Origin: an uncultured Bacteroides sp.
GTDB taxonomy: Bacteria > Bacteroidota > Bacteroidia > Bacteroidales > Bacteroidaceae
Reading direction: 5' to 3'
NCBI GenBank assembly: GCA_944322345.1
Contig: CALUOO010000001.1
Span: 326,173 to 390,172, forward strand
DNA: 64,000 nucleotides
The notes below the pieces were generated by a model that was not told the origin of the DNA, made no database searches, and saw only the letters and a program-made list of their open reading frames with translations. Made by a program: the position numbers and the translations under genes. Of this stretch, positions 1 to 9,075 are shown piece by piece (the first letter of the stretch is position 1; the number at the start of each line of letters is the position of its first letter).

Positions 1-299
1 GTTAAATCAAAAACAGGAAATAGAATCGTATGCCTCGTTTTATCCTGACATTCCACCTCCAGCGTTGCTGGACAAAAATCTCTTTCAATATCAAGACTTC
101 TTAAAGGAAGTACCAAATACTTGAAATCTTTTGTGTGATTTTCCAATTTCAACTGAACAGACGTATAATGACCTGTATTTTCTTCATCAACAAAAGAGAC
201 GATTTCCAAAGAAATGGAATCGCGCAAGGACTGGGCATGCAGCGCGCTAAAACTAATGCACAGGAAAAACAGGATGAATGACAAGGTTTTCATAATCAT
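1..299 (-). CDS. Small exported protein, tandem copy 3 (partial, runs off window)
   Basis: Reading from the ATG at 299 gives about 99 residues before the window edge. A signal peptide ending in LHAQ is followed by SLRDSISLE, as in the two upstream copies. An alternative ATG lies at 293. A GGAGG lies four bases before the first ATG. No function is recognised. The alternating strands and the LENHT segment suggest a small beta-sandwich protein in the periplasm or outside the cell, but that is inference. The 3' end is missing, so the family length (181-190 residues) cannot be confirmed here. It is the last visible member of a three-copy series downstream of a metallopeptidase-like lipoprotein. 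Confidence 0.85.
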   Translation of the reverse strand, partial: MIMKTLSFILFFLCISFSALHAQSLRDSISLEIVSFVDEENTGHYTSVQLKLENHTKDFKYLVLPLRSLDIERDFCPATLEVECQDKTRHTILFPVFDL

Positions 300-930
300 T
301 CCGCCTCCGGTCGGGAAATCAATAAGTATTTATTCTTCATTTACGCAGGAAATTAAAATCGGCAGTGGTAAAATCAACCCAGTCGGTAGCGATTTCAGGT
401 GGCTGATAAAAATACAAGTCTTCCAATTTTATTTCATCGATGTTCTTATGACGCGTTACTGTCACTCCATTATAAAACCGAAAACGAGCTATCTTCGAAG
501 CATTGTCACGAAGCCACTCACTGTCAAACAGAGAATGGGTAGCTACCAAGCTTTCACCTGGCAACAAAAAACGTTTTCCATCGGTTAAATCAAAAAGAGG
601 AAACCCAATCATATGCCTCGTTTTATCCTGAAATTCCACTTCAAATATTACTGGCCAATACTTCTTTTCAGGATGATAAATTACTGAAGGTAGTATCAAA
701 TACTTGAAATCTTTTGTGTGATTTTCCAATTTCAACTGAACAGACGTATAATGACCTGTATTTTCTTCATCAACAAAAGAGACGATTTCCAAAGAAATGG
801 AATCACGCAAGGACTGGGCATGCAGTGCGCTGAAGCTGATGCACAGAAAAAACAGGATGAGTGACAAGGTTTTCATAATCATTCCGCCTCCGGTCGGGAA
901 ATCAATAAGTATTTACTCTTCATTTACGCA
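114..930. repeat. Recent tandem duplication within the small-protein series
   Basis: Bases 114-221 and 697-804 are identical over 108 bp, at an offset of 583 bp. The spacer between genes (300-347 versus 883-930) is also almost identical, with one difference seen at 332/915. The central parts of the two genes differ more. This mosaic suggests a recent duplication or gene conversion. Confidence 0.9.
337..882 (-). CDS. Small exported protein, tandem copy 2
   Basis: 181 residues starting MIMKTLSL. The signal peptide is cleavable (about 23 residues, ending LHAQ). The mature part is rich in beta strands, has an LENHTKDF motif near residue 54 and an LLPGES motif near residue 107, and ends FNFLRK. 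The pattern of N-H-T followed later by L-P-G-E is reminiscent of small Ig-like domains such as BsuPI-type inhibitors, but similarity is too weak to assign. It lies 37 bp upstream of copy 3. A GGAGG just before the ATG is unusually strong for Bacteroides. It is probably cotranscribed with its neighbours. Confidence 0.88.
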   Translation of the reverse strand: MIMKTLSLILFFLCISFSALHAQSLRDSISLEIVSFVDEENTGHYTSVQLKLENHTKDFKYLILPSVIYHPEKKYWPVIFEVEFQDKTRHMIGFPLFDLTDGKRFLLPGESLVATHSLFDSEWLRDNASKIARFRFYNGVTVTRHKNIDEIKLEDLYFYQPPEIATDWVDFTTADFNFLRK

Positions 931-1492
931 GGAAATTAAAATTGGGAGTGGTCAGGTCATACCAGTCGCTTGAAACGGCTCCCCGTACATAGCCAAGCAA
1001 AGAAGATACATCATCTTTTTCTAGTGAGCTTCGTATAACAGCATCTGTATTAAAAAAGCGTAGCCGAACAACATCCGATTTTTTATATTCCTTGCTATAG
1101 CTAAATACAGTAATATCCATTTCATTGACTAAAGTAGAAGACAATGGCAACACACTGACACGACGCTCTCCCGGAAGAAGAAACATTTTCTTCATGTCAG
1201 TTATCTCAAATACACCGGCGGTATTTGCCTCATAACGTTTACCATCCTTACATTCCACTTCAAATGTAAATCTCCAATATTTACCCAATTCAAATATATT
1301 TTTTGGATACAAACAATAACGGAAATCCTTCGTATGGTTCTCTATTGCCACACGGACGTGAGTATAATGTCCCACGTTCCCGGGATCTTCGAAAGAAACA
1401 AACTCCAAAGAGATGGAATCGCGCAAGGACTGGGCATGCAGCGCACTGAAGCTGATGCACAGGAAAAACAGAATGAATGACAAGGTTTTCAT
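920..1492 (-). CDS. Small exported protein, tandem copy 1
   Basis: 190 residues with the same signal peptide (MKTLSFILFF...LHAQ) and SLRDSISLE start as the two downstream copies. It diverges more in the middle: the copy 2 DSEW region is replaced by a longer segment around residues 120-165. It retains ENHTKDF, FLLPGE and the C-terminal FNFLRK. The start is 2 bp after the stop of the metallopeptidase-like gene, so the two are very likely cotranscribed and possibly translationally coupled. This start has no clear Shine-Dalgarno sequence, unlike copies 2 and 3. Function unknown; exported. Confidence 0.88.
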   Translation of the reverse strand: MKTLSFILFFLCISFSALHAQSLRDSISLEFVSFEDPGNVGHYTHVRVAIENHTKDFRYCLYPKNIFELGKYWRFTFEVECKDGKRYEANTAGVFEITDMKKMFLLPGERRVSVLPLSSTLVNEMDITVFSYSKEYKKSDVVRLRFFNTDAVIRSSLEKDDVSSLLGYVRGAVSSDWYDLTTPNFNFLRK

Positions 1493-1494
1493 AA

Positions 1495-3186
1495 CTATTG
1501 ATTTTTAATTTGTTCATAAATATCTTTCACAGAATTCAGATTTCCTCTCTGTGCTTCTTCAAAAACAGGAGACATACAGCCTTCAAAATAAAGGAATTGC
1601 AGTTCATAAGCCTCTACATCTAACTGAATTTTCACTTTGTTGTACTTTTGTTGAAACGGAATGCCCTCCCGATATTTCTTTTCTTTTTCAGACATAATGA
1701 ATTGATAATAAAAATCGAACATTTGTTGCTGCGTTTCTGTTCTTTGTCCTTCATCAAATGGGACATCCATCGTATCCATCATTTTCCAAAACTCTTCCAT
1801 TTCTTTCTCCCACATCGCATCTGTATAACGAATTTCATAAGATTCTTCAATAGGTTCCCCCTCTTCATTTCTTTCAATCACAATCTTATCTACAAAATCC
1901 TGTTTGACATGTACACACTCATGAAAAACGACAGCCAATATATCATCCGAAGTATATCCCTTATCCCGCATTCTTTCCCAAAAAATCCTCAACTCCTTTG
2001 TCAGACTATTGTATTGGGCATTAGGGCGTGAGTCTAAAAAATCAATTACTATTTTTATCTTACTCAGCCATTTTTCTGGACGTAGGCCAGCCAAATCCAG
2101 CATACTCACAAAAGCATCATCAAATATACTCGCAACAATAGAATCTTCACGCTGTGTCTCCGAGTTAGGCTGTTGTTCCTCGCCATCTCCTGTATTCTCG
2201 GTTCCGGTTCCACCTCCACCCCCTCCCGGTACTTGTGGATCATCTTTTCCGTCATCTATCCACAATTCGGGAACAGGGAAATTTCTAAAATAGGTATTAT
2301 ATTTGTATGTATATAAAAATTTCGCCAAACCTGCGTCAACATAGCGAGATGCCAATCCTGCAACAAAGTTCGGGACTAAAGAAAGTAGAACCGTATTTGT
2401 AAAATATCCGTTCTTTTCTACCCAAATAGTCATTTGACTACCAAAATAGATATCGGTAAAAGCAGTCGCATCCAAAAAAGTACTTCCTTGAAAAAACTGA
2501 GTCAGAAATTCATCGGCTATCCTTTGCACAGTTTCACGAGATAAAGTTTGAACTCCATAGCCATATGGGGCACAAACCATCTCATAATCAATATCAATCA
2601 CCAAAAAATCGCCAGCACAGTCGAGCGCATCCGGATTAATCACCATTGCACGAGTTGAAGCACTTTTTTGTTTCAACATTTCTCTTTCCTTTACATCCAT
2701 TGAATCAGCACAGGCTGTTAGTGAAGCTAAAACGTCCAAGCCTGCATTTCTCCACTGTTTGAATATTGCTGCATAATGATAGCACTGCGATTGAGGTATT
2801 TCTTCTAACATTTCTACAGTAAAATTTATCGGTTGCAACAATTGCTTCGGCAATTGAGTATCAATAAACGGAAATTCTTCCTCTACCTGAAAAATAAGAC
2901 ATCCGTCAACCAAATTGGTTGCTTCATCCTTATAAGGCAATTTATAATGCGTCCCAAAAGAAGCATTATGCGATAATGTAACGTATTCGAATAACAACTT
3001 TTTGCCCTCACTTTGTTGCAAAGCAACACTTCTGAGTTGTGGAGACTGATGTAGCAACCTCTGCAAATGTTGTCCCATATTGAACTCTTGTTCACTTTTA
3101 GAAGAAAGTAGCGTGACATCCTCCGGCATACACCCGGCTAAAAAGGCTAAGAGCCCCCAAAAACAAAAAGAATAAAAGGCTTTCAT
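1495..3186 (-). CDS. Lipoprotein with HExxH metallopeptidase-like domain
   Basis: 563 residues. The N-terminus has a lipobox (FLAGC, Cys19), so it should be membrane-anchored and face the periplasm or outside. Residues about 20-310 form a domain I do not recognise. A linker of consecutive glycines (around 321-326) and acidic, polar residues separates it from a C-terminal helical domain. The latter contains HECVH (422-426), the HExxH zinc-binding and catalytic signature, within a hydrophobic helix (ILAVVFHECVHVKQ). The third zinc ligand was not identified with confidence. It is the first gene of the visible operon, 2 bp before the first of three small exported proteins. Peptidase activity is an inference from the motif. 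Confidence 0.8.
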   Translation of the reverse strand: MKAFYSFCFWGLLAFLAGCMPEDVTLLSSKSEQEFNMGQHLQRLLHQSPQLRSVALQQSEGKKLLFEYVTLSHNASFGTHYKLPYKDEATNLVDGCLIFQVEEEFPFIDTQLPKQLLQPINFTVEMLEEIPQSQCYHYAAIFKQWRNAGLDVLASLTACADSMDVKEREMLKQKSASTRAMVINPDALDCAGDFLVIDIDYEMVCAPYGYGVQTLSRETVQRIADEFLTQFFQGSTFLDATAFTDIYFGSQMTIWVEKNGYFTNTVLLSLVPNFVAGLASRYVDAGLAKFLYTYKYNTYFRNFPVPELWIDDGKDDPQVPGGGGGGTGTENTGDGEEQQPNSETQREDSIVASIFDDAFVSMLDLAGLRPEKWLSKIKIVIDFLDSRPNAQYNSLTKELRIFWERMRDKGYTSDDILAVVFHECVHVKQDFVDKIVIERNEEGEPIEESYEIRYTDAMWEKEMEEFWKMMDTMDVPFDEGQRTETQQQMFDFYYQFIMSEKEKKYREGIPFQQKYNKVKIQLDVEAYELQFLYFEGCMSPVFEEAQRGNLNSVKDIYEQIKNQ

Positions 3187-3239
3187 GACGCTGATACGAA
3201 TTTATGTTAACAAAGAAACTTTTAAGAAAGAACAACAAA

Positions 3240-3281
3240 CTCTAATAAAAAGTTCTTGAAAACAAGTCTTTTTTATTAGAG
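3240..3281 (-). terminator. AT-rich hairpin after beta-lactamase gene
   Basis: CTCTAATAAAAA at 3240 pairs with TTTTTATTAGAG ending at 3281, a perfect 12-bp stem with a nested CTTG/CAAG hairpin. It lies 20 bp past the stop of the beta-lactamase gene and before the lipoprotein gene. A T-rich stretch follows on the minus strand. Confidence 0.7.
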
Positions 3282-3300
3282 ATTATCAAAATAATGTAAA

Positions 3301-4212
3301 TTAATCTACTTTTCTATTATACATCGTACAATGGTATACAATCTCCGATATTCGTGCTATGATACCTGCTGTATCCTCTGCACTCTCGGCTGAATCTTTC
3401 ACAAAAACAGCAATCGTATATTCCGTTCCGTCTGGCAGACGTACAAATCCTACGTCGTTAATGCCAATCAGTTCTCCCTGTTCGTTGCGGTCGCCTGTCC
3501 CTGTCTTGTGACCGACCACAGCACCAGTCGCCTGCAAAGGAGCCACAAGCCGATCCTTCCCCGTCTGACAGGAAATCATAGTTTGAAGAAGAAAATCCTG
3601 ATACTTGTTCTCGAAAAGATGGCCATTTAGCAGCAGTTCTATCAGCCGGGCAGTCTCCAAAGGGGTAGACCAGTTACGGTAGCAAAGGCTCAAGTCTTTG
3701 TGCATTTCATCCTCAGTAGCCTCGATAGAAAAATGATGCAATCCCAAACTACGTATATACCCGTCCGTAGCCTTTGTTCCCCCGAACTGACCAAACAGAA
3801 TGTCACAAGCGTTGTTGTCACTTAAATGCAAAGTGTATTCAAGCAACCGACGGACGGATAATGAAACATTCCCTTCCGGATAGCGGTCACGCAACGGACT
3901 GTAAGTATCGGGCTTCAAATCCTCTTTACGAACAAGGACTGGTGTATCCAGCGACAAACCGTTACGCTGACAATGGTCTGCCACCGCCAATGCCTGATGC
4001 AGCTTGAATACACTCATCATCGGATAGCGGTGACCGTTGTTCACCGTTACCGTATCTTTGTGGTTGATAACTACGGCGATGCCGACCTGTGCCTTCTTTC
4101 CGGCAATCACTTCCTGCAACTGTGCCTTCAACTCTTTTTTCTGTCCGAAACAGACGAATGGCAAACAGAGTAATAAGCCTGTTATATATCTATACACACA
4201 TAGCACTTCCAT
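3301..4212 (-). CDS. Class A beta-lactamase (CblA/CepA-like)
   Basis: About 303 residues from the ATG at 4212. This start is preferred because it gives a normal signal peptide (MEVLCVYRYITGLLLCLP..CFG) and has GGAAAGG upstream; an in-frame ATG at 4257 would add 15 polar residues. Class A motifs are present: SVFK with the nucleophile Ser67 (equivalent to Ser70), SDN at 131-133, the EDEMH segment carrying the Glu166 equivalent, and KTG at 236-238. It should hydrolyse beta-lactams, mainly cephalosporins if it behaves like the Bacteroides subclass, in the periplasm. It is transcribed divergently from parC and closed by a hairpin. No mobile element flanks it, so it looks like a resident chromosomal gene. 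Confidence 0.93.
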   Translation of the reverse strand: MEVLCVYRYITGLLLCLPFVCFGQKKELKAQLQEVIAGKKAQVGIAVVINHKDTVTVNNGHRYPMMSVFKLHQALAVADHCQRNGLSLDTPVLVRKEDLKPDTYSPLRDRYPEGNVSLSVRRLLEYTLHLSDNNACDILFGQFGGTKATDGYIRSLGLHHFSIEATEDEMHKDLSLCYRNWSTPLETARLIELLLNGHLFENKYQDFLLQTMISCQTGKDRLVAPLQATGAVVGHKTGTGDRNEQGELIGINDVGFVRLPDGTEYTIAVFVKDSAESAEDTAGIIARISEIVYHCTMYNRKVD

Positions 4213-4372
4213 ACTTTTTCCTTTCCAACTTTTATTTATATCAATGTAAAAATACACGAACTACGACATACAAAACAAAACTAAAAGACTGTTTTTCTAG
4301 AAACCATTGATTTCCCAACTTTTTTCTTCCGGTTGAACAACAGAAAAATACGTATATTACCATTATTTTTTG

Positions 4373-4380
4373 TATTTTTG
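4373..4380 (+). promoter_or_regulatory. Bacteroides -7 element for parC
   Basis: TATTTTTG matches TAnnTTTG and lies 40 bp before the parC ATG at 4420. No convincing -33 box is seen. Its position argues against the longer TTG start at 4333. Confidence 0.5.
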
Positions 4381-4419
4381 CTGCGAGTGGCATATCACCA
4401 TAGTTATATAGCGGAATTT

Positions 4420-7065
4420 ATGAGCGACGAAATTAACGAGATAACCGAAGAGCATTCTGATTATAAGCCGGCAGACGGTCGGGACGAAAACGTGAAACAT
4501 CAACTGACAGGTATGTACCAGAACTGGTTTCTGGACTATGCCTCTTACGTTATTCTAGAGCGGGCAGTCCCTCACCTCAACGACGGATTGAAACCCGTTC
4601 AGCGACGTATCCTACACACGATGAGACGTATGGAGGACGGGCGTTACAACAAAGTGGCCAACATTGTGGGTGAGGCTATGAAATTCCACCCGCATGGAGA
4701 TGCCTCCATCAAGGACGCACTGGTGCAACTGGGACAGAAAGACCTGCTGATAGACTGTCAGGGAAACTGGGGTAACATTCTGACGGGAGATGATGCTGCC
4801 GCGGCACGATACATTGAAGCAAGGCTGACAAAGTTTGCCCTCGACGTCGTATTCAATCCCAAAACAACGGAATGGAAACTCTCGTACGACGGACGCAACA
4901 GAGAACCTATAACCTTGCCTGTCAAATTTCCGCTATTGTTGGCACAAGGTGTTGAGGGTATTGCTGTGGGACTTTCGTCGAAAATCCTGCCACACAACTT
5001 CAACGAGCTTTGTGATGCCGCCATCAGCTATCTGCACAACGAGCCTTTCCAACTCTATCCCGACTTCCAGACAGGAGGATCTATCGATGTAGCCAAATAC
5101 AACGACGGTGAGCGAGGAGGGACAGTACGCGTGCGTTCGAGAATCGAAAAGATAGACAACAAGACACTGGCTATCCGGGAAATTCCTTATGGGAAAACGG
5201 TTGCAAATGTTTGCGACTCAATTGTAAAAGCCAGTGAAAAAGGAAAAATCAAAATACGTAAGGTGGAAGACCTGACTTCGGGAAACGTAGAAATATTGGT
5301 ACACTTGGCCCCAGGTACTTCTTCGGACAAGACAATCGATGCACTTTACGCCTTTACCGATTGCGAAGTGAGCATCTCACCCAACTGCTGTGTGATAGAT
5401 GACCAGAAGCCACACTTCCTCACAGTAAGCAAGGTATTGAAGAAATCGGCCGACAATACATTGCAACTTCTGAAACAGGAACTGGAAATCCGGAAAAGTG
5501 AGATACTGGAATCGCTCCACTTTGCCTCACTTGAAAAGATATTCATCGAAGAACGCATCTATAAGGACAAAGAGTTTGAGCAGGCCAAGGACATGGATGC
5601 AGCCTGCGAGCATATCGACGAGCGTCTGACTCCCTACTATCCGTCGTTCATACGCGAAGTGACCAAAGATGACATTCTGAAACTGATGGAGATCAAGATG
5701 GGACGCATCCTGAAGTTTAACTCCGACAAGGCAGACGAACTGATAGCCCGAATGAAAGAGGATATTGCCACCATAGACAACCATCTGGCAAATATCGTAG
5801 AATACACGGTAGACTGGTACAGAATGCTGAAAGAGAAGTACGGTAAAAATTTCCCGCGGCGTACCGAACTGCGCAACTTCGATACCATTGAGGCAACCAA
5901 AGTGGCAGAAGCCAACGAGAAACTCTACATCAACCGTGAAGAAGGCTTCATCGGCACTTCTTTGAAAAAGGATGAATTTGTAGCCAACTGTTCGGACATT
6001 GACGATGTGATAATCTTCTTCCGCGACGGGAAATATATTGTCACTCCTGTAGCCGACAAAAAATTTATCGGCAAGAATGTGCTCTACATCAATATTTTCA
6101 AGAAAAACGATAAACGGACTATCTATAATGTGGCCTATCGCGACGGCAAGGAAGGGACAACCTTCATCAAACGATTTGCCGTAACGTCGGTAGTACGCGA
6201 CCGCGAATACGATGTGACACTGGGAACTCCCGATTCGCGCATCACTTACTTCAGTGCCAATCCGAATGGAGAAGCAGAAGTGATCAAAGTGACCTTGAAA
6301 CCCAACCCGCGCGTACGGCGAATTATCTTCGAACGCGATTTCAGCGAGGTATCCATCAAAGGACGTCAGGCACGTGGAGTGATTCTCACCCGCCTACCGG
6401 TACATAAAATCGCTCTGAAACAACGTGGAGGGTCTACACTGGGAGGACGTAAAGTATGGTTCGACCGGGATATTCTGCGCCTCAACTATGACGGTAGAGG
6501 CGAATATTTAGGAGAATTCCAGAGCGATGACTCTATCCTGATAGTACTGAACAACGGCGATTTCTATACCAGCAACTTCGATCTGAACAATCATTACGAA
6601 GACAATATCAGTATCATTGAGAAGTTCGATCCCAACAAAGTCTGGACTGCGGCTCTCTATGATGCCGACCAGCAGAATTATCCATACTTGAAACGTTTCT
6701 GTTTCGAAGGTACCAACCGCAAACAGAACTATTTGGGCGACAACAAGAACAACCGCCTTATACTACTGACAGACGAATACTATGCACGATTGGAAGTTGT
6801 ATTCGGAGGTCACGACAATTTCCGTGACCCGATGATTATTGATGCCGAAGAATTCATTGCAGTCAAAGGATTCAAAGCCAAAGGCAAGCGTCTGACCACT
6901 TACACGGTAGACACAATCAACGAACTGGAGCCAACCCGTTTTCCTGAACCTGCAGACGAGATGTCAGAAGAACAGGAGGAGGAACCGGAAAACTTAGATC
7001 CGGACAATGGCAAAAGCGAGGGAGATATCATTGACGAGATGACCGGGCAAATGAAACTGTTTTAA
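4420..7065 (+). CDS. parC: DNA topoisomerase IV subunit A
   Basis: 881 residues from the ATG at 4420 (MSDEINEI). A TTG at 4333 would add a hydrophobic extension encoded upstream of the likely promoter. The breakage-reunion domain is clear: NDGLKPVQRRIL, the HPHGD loop and catalytic Tyr131 in AAAARYIEARLT. The C-terminal part resembles the GyrA/ParC beta-pinwheel, but no GyrA-box is seen. With a diverged sequence and an acidic tail, this fits ParC rather than GyrA. It works with ParE, not seen here, to decatenate chromosomes. The position matching E. coli ParC Ser80 is Ala95. It is followed after 22 bp by a gene in the same direction. Confidence 0.88.
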   Translation: MSDEINEITEEHSDYKPADGRDENVKHQLTGMYQNWFLDYASYVILERAVPHLNDGLKPVQRRILHTMRRMEDGRYNKVANIVGEAMKFHPHGDASIKDALVQLGQKDLLIDCQGNWGNILTGDDAAAARYIEARLTKFALDVVFNPKTTEWKLSYDGRNREPITLPVKFPLLLAQGVEGIAVGLSSKILPHNFNELCDAAISYLHNEPFQLYPDFQTGGSIDVAKYNDGERGGTVRVRSRIEKIDNKTLAIREIPYGKTVANVCDSIVKASEKGKIKIRKVEDLTSGNVEILVHLAPGTSSDKTIDALYAFTDCEVSISPNCCVIDDQKPHFLTVSKVLKKSADNTLQLLKQELEIRKSEILESLHFASLEKIFIEERIYKDKEFEQAKDMDAACEHIDERLTPYYPSFIREVTKDDILKLMEIKMGRILKFNSDKADELIARMKEDIATIDNHLANIVEYTVDWYRMLKEKYGKNFPRRTELRNFDTIEATKVAEANEKLYINREEGFIGTSLKKDEFVANCSDIDDVIIFFRDGKYIVTPVADKKFIGKNVLYINIFKKNDKRTIYNVAYRDGKEGTTFIKRFAVTSVVRDREYDVTLGTPDSRITYFSANPNGEAEVIKVTLKPNPRVRRIIFERDFSEVSIKGRQARGVILTRLPVHKIALKQRGGSTLGGRKVWFDRDILRLNYDGRGEYLGEFQSDDSILIVLNNGDFYTSNFDLNNHYEDNISIIEKFDPNKVWTAALYDADQQNYPYLKRFCFEGTNRKQNYLGDNKNNRLILLTDEYYARLEVVFGGHDNFRDPMIIDAEEFIAVKGFKAKGKRLTTYTVDTINELEPTRFPEPADEMSEEQEEEPENLDPDNGKSEGDIIDEMTGQMKLF

Positions 7066-7087
7066 GGCGTTTACAAACCTACTAAAC

Positions 7088-7966
7088 ATGATAAGGCTTA
7101 GAAAAAAGAATATCCTGCTATTCATAGCATTTATCATCTGTACTCTTCCATCGGTAGGAAAAGACAGAAACGACAGTATAGCAGTCTTTCAGGATCCTAC
7201 ACGTTATGTAATCCGTACCACCATGTACGGTGTTGGCTTTACAAACGTTTTCGACACCTACCTCTCTCCACAGGAATACAAGGGAATCGACTTCCGTGTT
7301 TCCCGTGAAATGATGCGTATGACAAACCTGTTCGACGGAAATGTTTCTTTGCAAAACTTTCTGCAAGCAGATCTCGGTTATACTCACAATCGGGTTGACA
7401 ATAACAACACATTCTCGGGACTGGTCAATTGGAACTACGGACTCCACTATCAGTTCTGTGTAACCGATAATCTCAAGCTACTGGCAGGAGGATTAATCGA
7501 CCTCAACGGGGGATTTGTTTACAATCTGCGCAACGGAAACAATCCGGCATCAGCACGTGCCTACATCAATCTCGACGCTTCGGGAATGGCAATCTGGCAT
7601 GCACGCATAAAAAACTATCCGATTACATTGCGATACCAGCTCAATCTTCCTGTGATGGGAATAATGTTTTCACCACACTACGGACAGTCTTATTATGAGA
7701 TATTTTCTTTAGGTAATTCTAGTGGTGTTGTACAATTCACCTCTGTACACAACCAGCCTTCTCTCCGACAGATGCTTTCGGCAGACCTGCCTATACGCAA
7801 TGCAAAAATGCGCATCAGCTATCTGGCAGACTTGCAACAGTCCCGTGTCAATGGTATCAAGACACATACCTACTCGCATGTATTTATGATAGGATTTGTA
7901 AGAAATCTGTTTAGGGTGTCAGGAAAACATTCACAGTCGTTACCACCTTCGCTCAGAGTATACTAG
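7088..7966 (+). CDS. DUF3316-like exported protein
   Basis: 292 residues with an N-terminal signal peptide (KKNILLFIAFIICTLPSVG). The mature protein has many aromatic, alternating strands (for example LVNWNYGLHYQF and ITLRYQLNLPVMGIMF) typical of an outer-membrane barrel or porin-like fold. It resembles the Bacteroidetes DUF3316 family by overall pattern; function unknown. It starts 22 bp after parC, and its TAG stop is immediately followed by the ATG of the next gene, so the three genes probably form one transcript. Confidence 0.75.
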   Translation: MIRLRKKNILLFIAFIICTLPSVGKDRNDSIAVFQDPTRYVIRTTMYGVGFTNVFDTYLSPQEYKGIDFRVSREMMRMTNLFDGNVSLQNFLQADLGYTHNRVDNNNTFSGLVNWNYGLHYQFCVTDNLKLLAGGLIDLNGGFVYNLRNGNNPASARAYINLDASGMAIWHARIKNYPITLRYQLNLPVMGIMFSPHYGQSYYEIFSLGNSSGVVQFTSVHNQPSLRQMLSADLPIRNAKMRISYLADLQQSRVNGIKTHTYSHVFMIGFVRNLFRVSGKHSQSLPPSLRVY

Positions 7967-9022
7967 ATGAAAAGGAATTTAAATAGCCTCCAAATGATGA
8001 AAATAAGATATATAAATAACCTGTTTTTTTTGCTTTCTCTTCTGGTTCTGCTAGCAGGATGTATCAGAGAAGACGAGTACGACAACGATCCTGTGGGTAA
8101 CTTTGAACAACTATGGAAGATTATTGACGAAAGATATTGCTTTCTGGATGAGAAAGGTATTGATTGGAATGCCGTACACGATGAATATCGGCAGTACATT
8201 TTACCCGGCATGACCGACGAAGACCTGTTTGACAAACTAAGCGAAATGCTGTTTATACTGAAAGATGGGCATGTCAATCTCTCATCTGCCAGCCGAACAT
8301 CCTATTACGACGCATGGTATGAAGGATATCCATGGAACTACCGTGAAGACATCTTATATCAATATTATTTAGGAAGTGCCAGTAGCGGTTACCGGACATC
8401 AGCCGGATTAAAATATAAAATATTCGACAACAACATCGGTTACATCCGCTACGAAAGTTTCAACGATGGAGTTGGCGACGGCAATCTGGACGAAGTACTG
8501 GTATACTTATCCACTTGCAACGGACTGATTATTGACGTACGCGACAATGGCGGAGGCAGTCTGACATATTCCGAACGCATTGCAGCCCGTTTTACCAACA
8601 AGCGGGTACTGACAGGATATATCCGGCATAAAACAGGAACAGGTCATTCCGATTTTTCCGATCCCGAGCCTATTTATTTGGAACCTTCCAACAGCATCCG
8701 ATGGCAAAAGCCGGTGGTGGTTCTCACCAACCGACGCTGTTATAGCGCTACCAACGACTTTGTAAATGCCATGCGCAGCATTGAAAGCGGGAACATTATC
8801 CAAATAGGCGATCAGACAGGTGGTGGCTCAGGACTGCCATTCAGTTCTGAACTGCCCAACGGATGGGGTATACGCTTCTCTGCTAGCCCTCATTATGACA
8901 AGGAGATGAACTCTCTGGAAAACGGTATTCTGCCGGACATCGCAATAGACATGAGCGAAGAAGATCTGCTGAAAGGAAAAGATACACTGATAGAAAAAGC
9001 ATTTGAAGTACTGAACAACTGA
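7967..9022 (+). CDS. S41-family peptidase lipoprotein
   Basis: 351 residues. A lipobox (LLAGC, Cys32 from the first ATG) places it on a membrane. An alternative ATG pair at 7994/7997 gives a more usual signal peptide. The tail-specific protease fold is indicated by IIDVRDNGGGS (188-198), a serine in NRRCYSATND (Ser260, likely nucleophile), and GDQTGGGSGLP. The C-terminal ENGILPDI matches the family GIxPD motif. The Lys typical of CtpA/Prc is not evident, as in many Bacteroides S41 lipoproteins. It directly follows the DUF3316-like gene. Its substrate is unknown. Confidence 0.85.
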   Translation: MKRNLNSLQMMKIRYINNLFFLLSLLVLLAGCIREDEYDNDPVGNFEQLWKIIDERYCFLDEKGIDWNAVHDEYRQYILPGMTDEDLFDKLSEMLFILKDGHVNLSSASRTSYYDAWYEGYPWNYREDILYQYYLGSASSGYRTSAGLKYKIFDNNIGYIRYESFNDGVGDGNLDEVLVYLSTCNGLIIDVRDNGGGSLTYSERIAARFTNKRVLTGYIRHKTGTGHSDFSDPEPIYLEPSNSIRWQKPVVVLTNRRCYSATNDFVNAMRSIESGNIIQIGDQTGGGSGLPFSSELPNGWGIRFSASPHYDKEMNSLENGILPDIAIDMSEEDLLKGKDTLIEKAFEVLNN

Positions 9023-9075
9023 TTTGCCTGCTAATTTATAAGAGCAAAAAGAGCTTTGCAAATAAACCAACCTAC

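Noticed and set aside
4333-4419. An N-terminal extension of parC starting at TTG
   Set aside because: It would be hydrophobic, it lies at or upstream of the -7 element, and topoisomerase IV has no signal peptide.
4420-7065. Calling this gene gyrA
   Set aside because: It lacks a clear GyrA-box and has an acidic tail and diverged sequence, so ParC is the better call; a genome-wide alignment would settle it.
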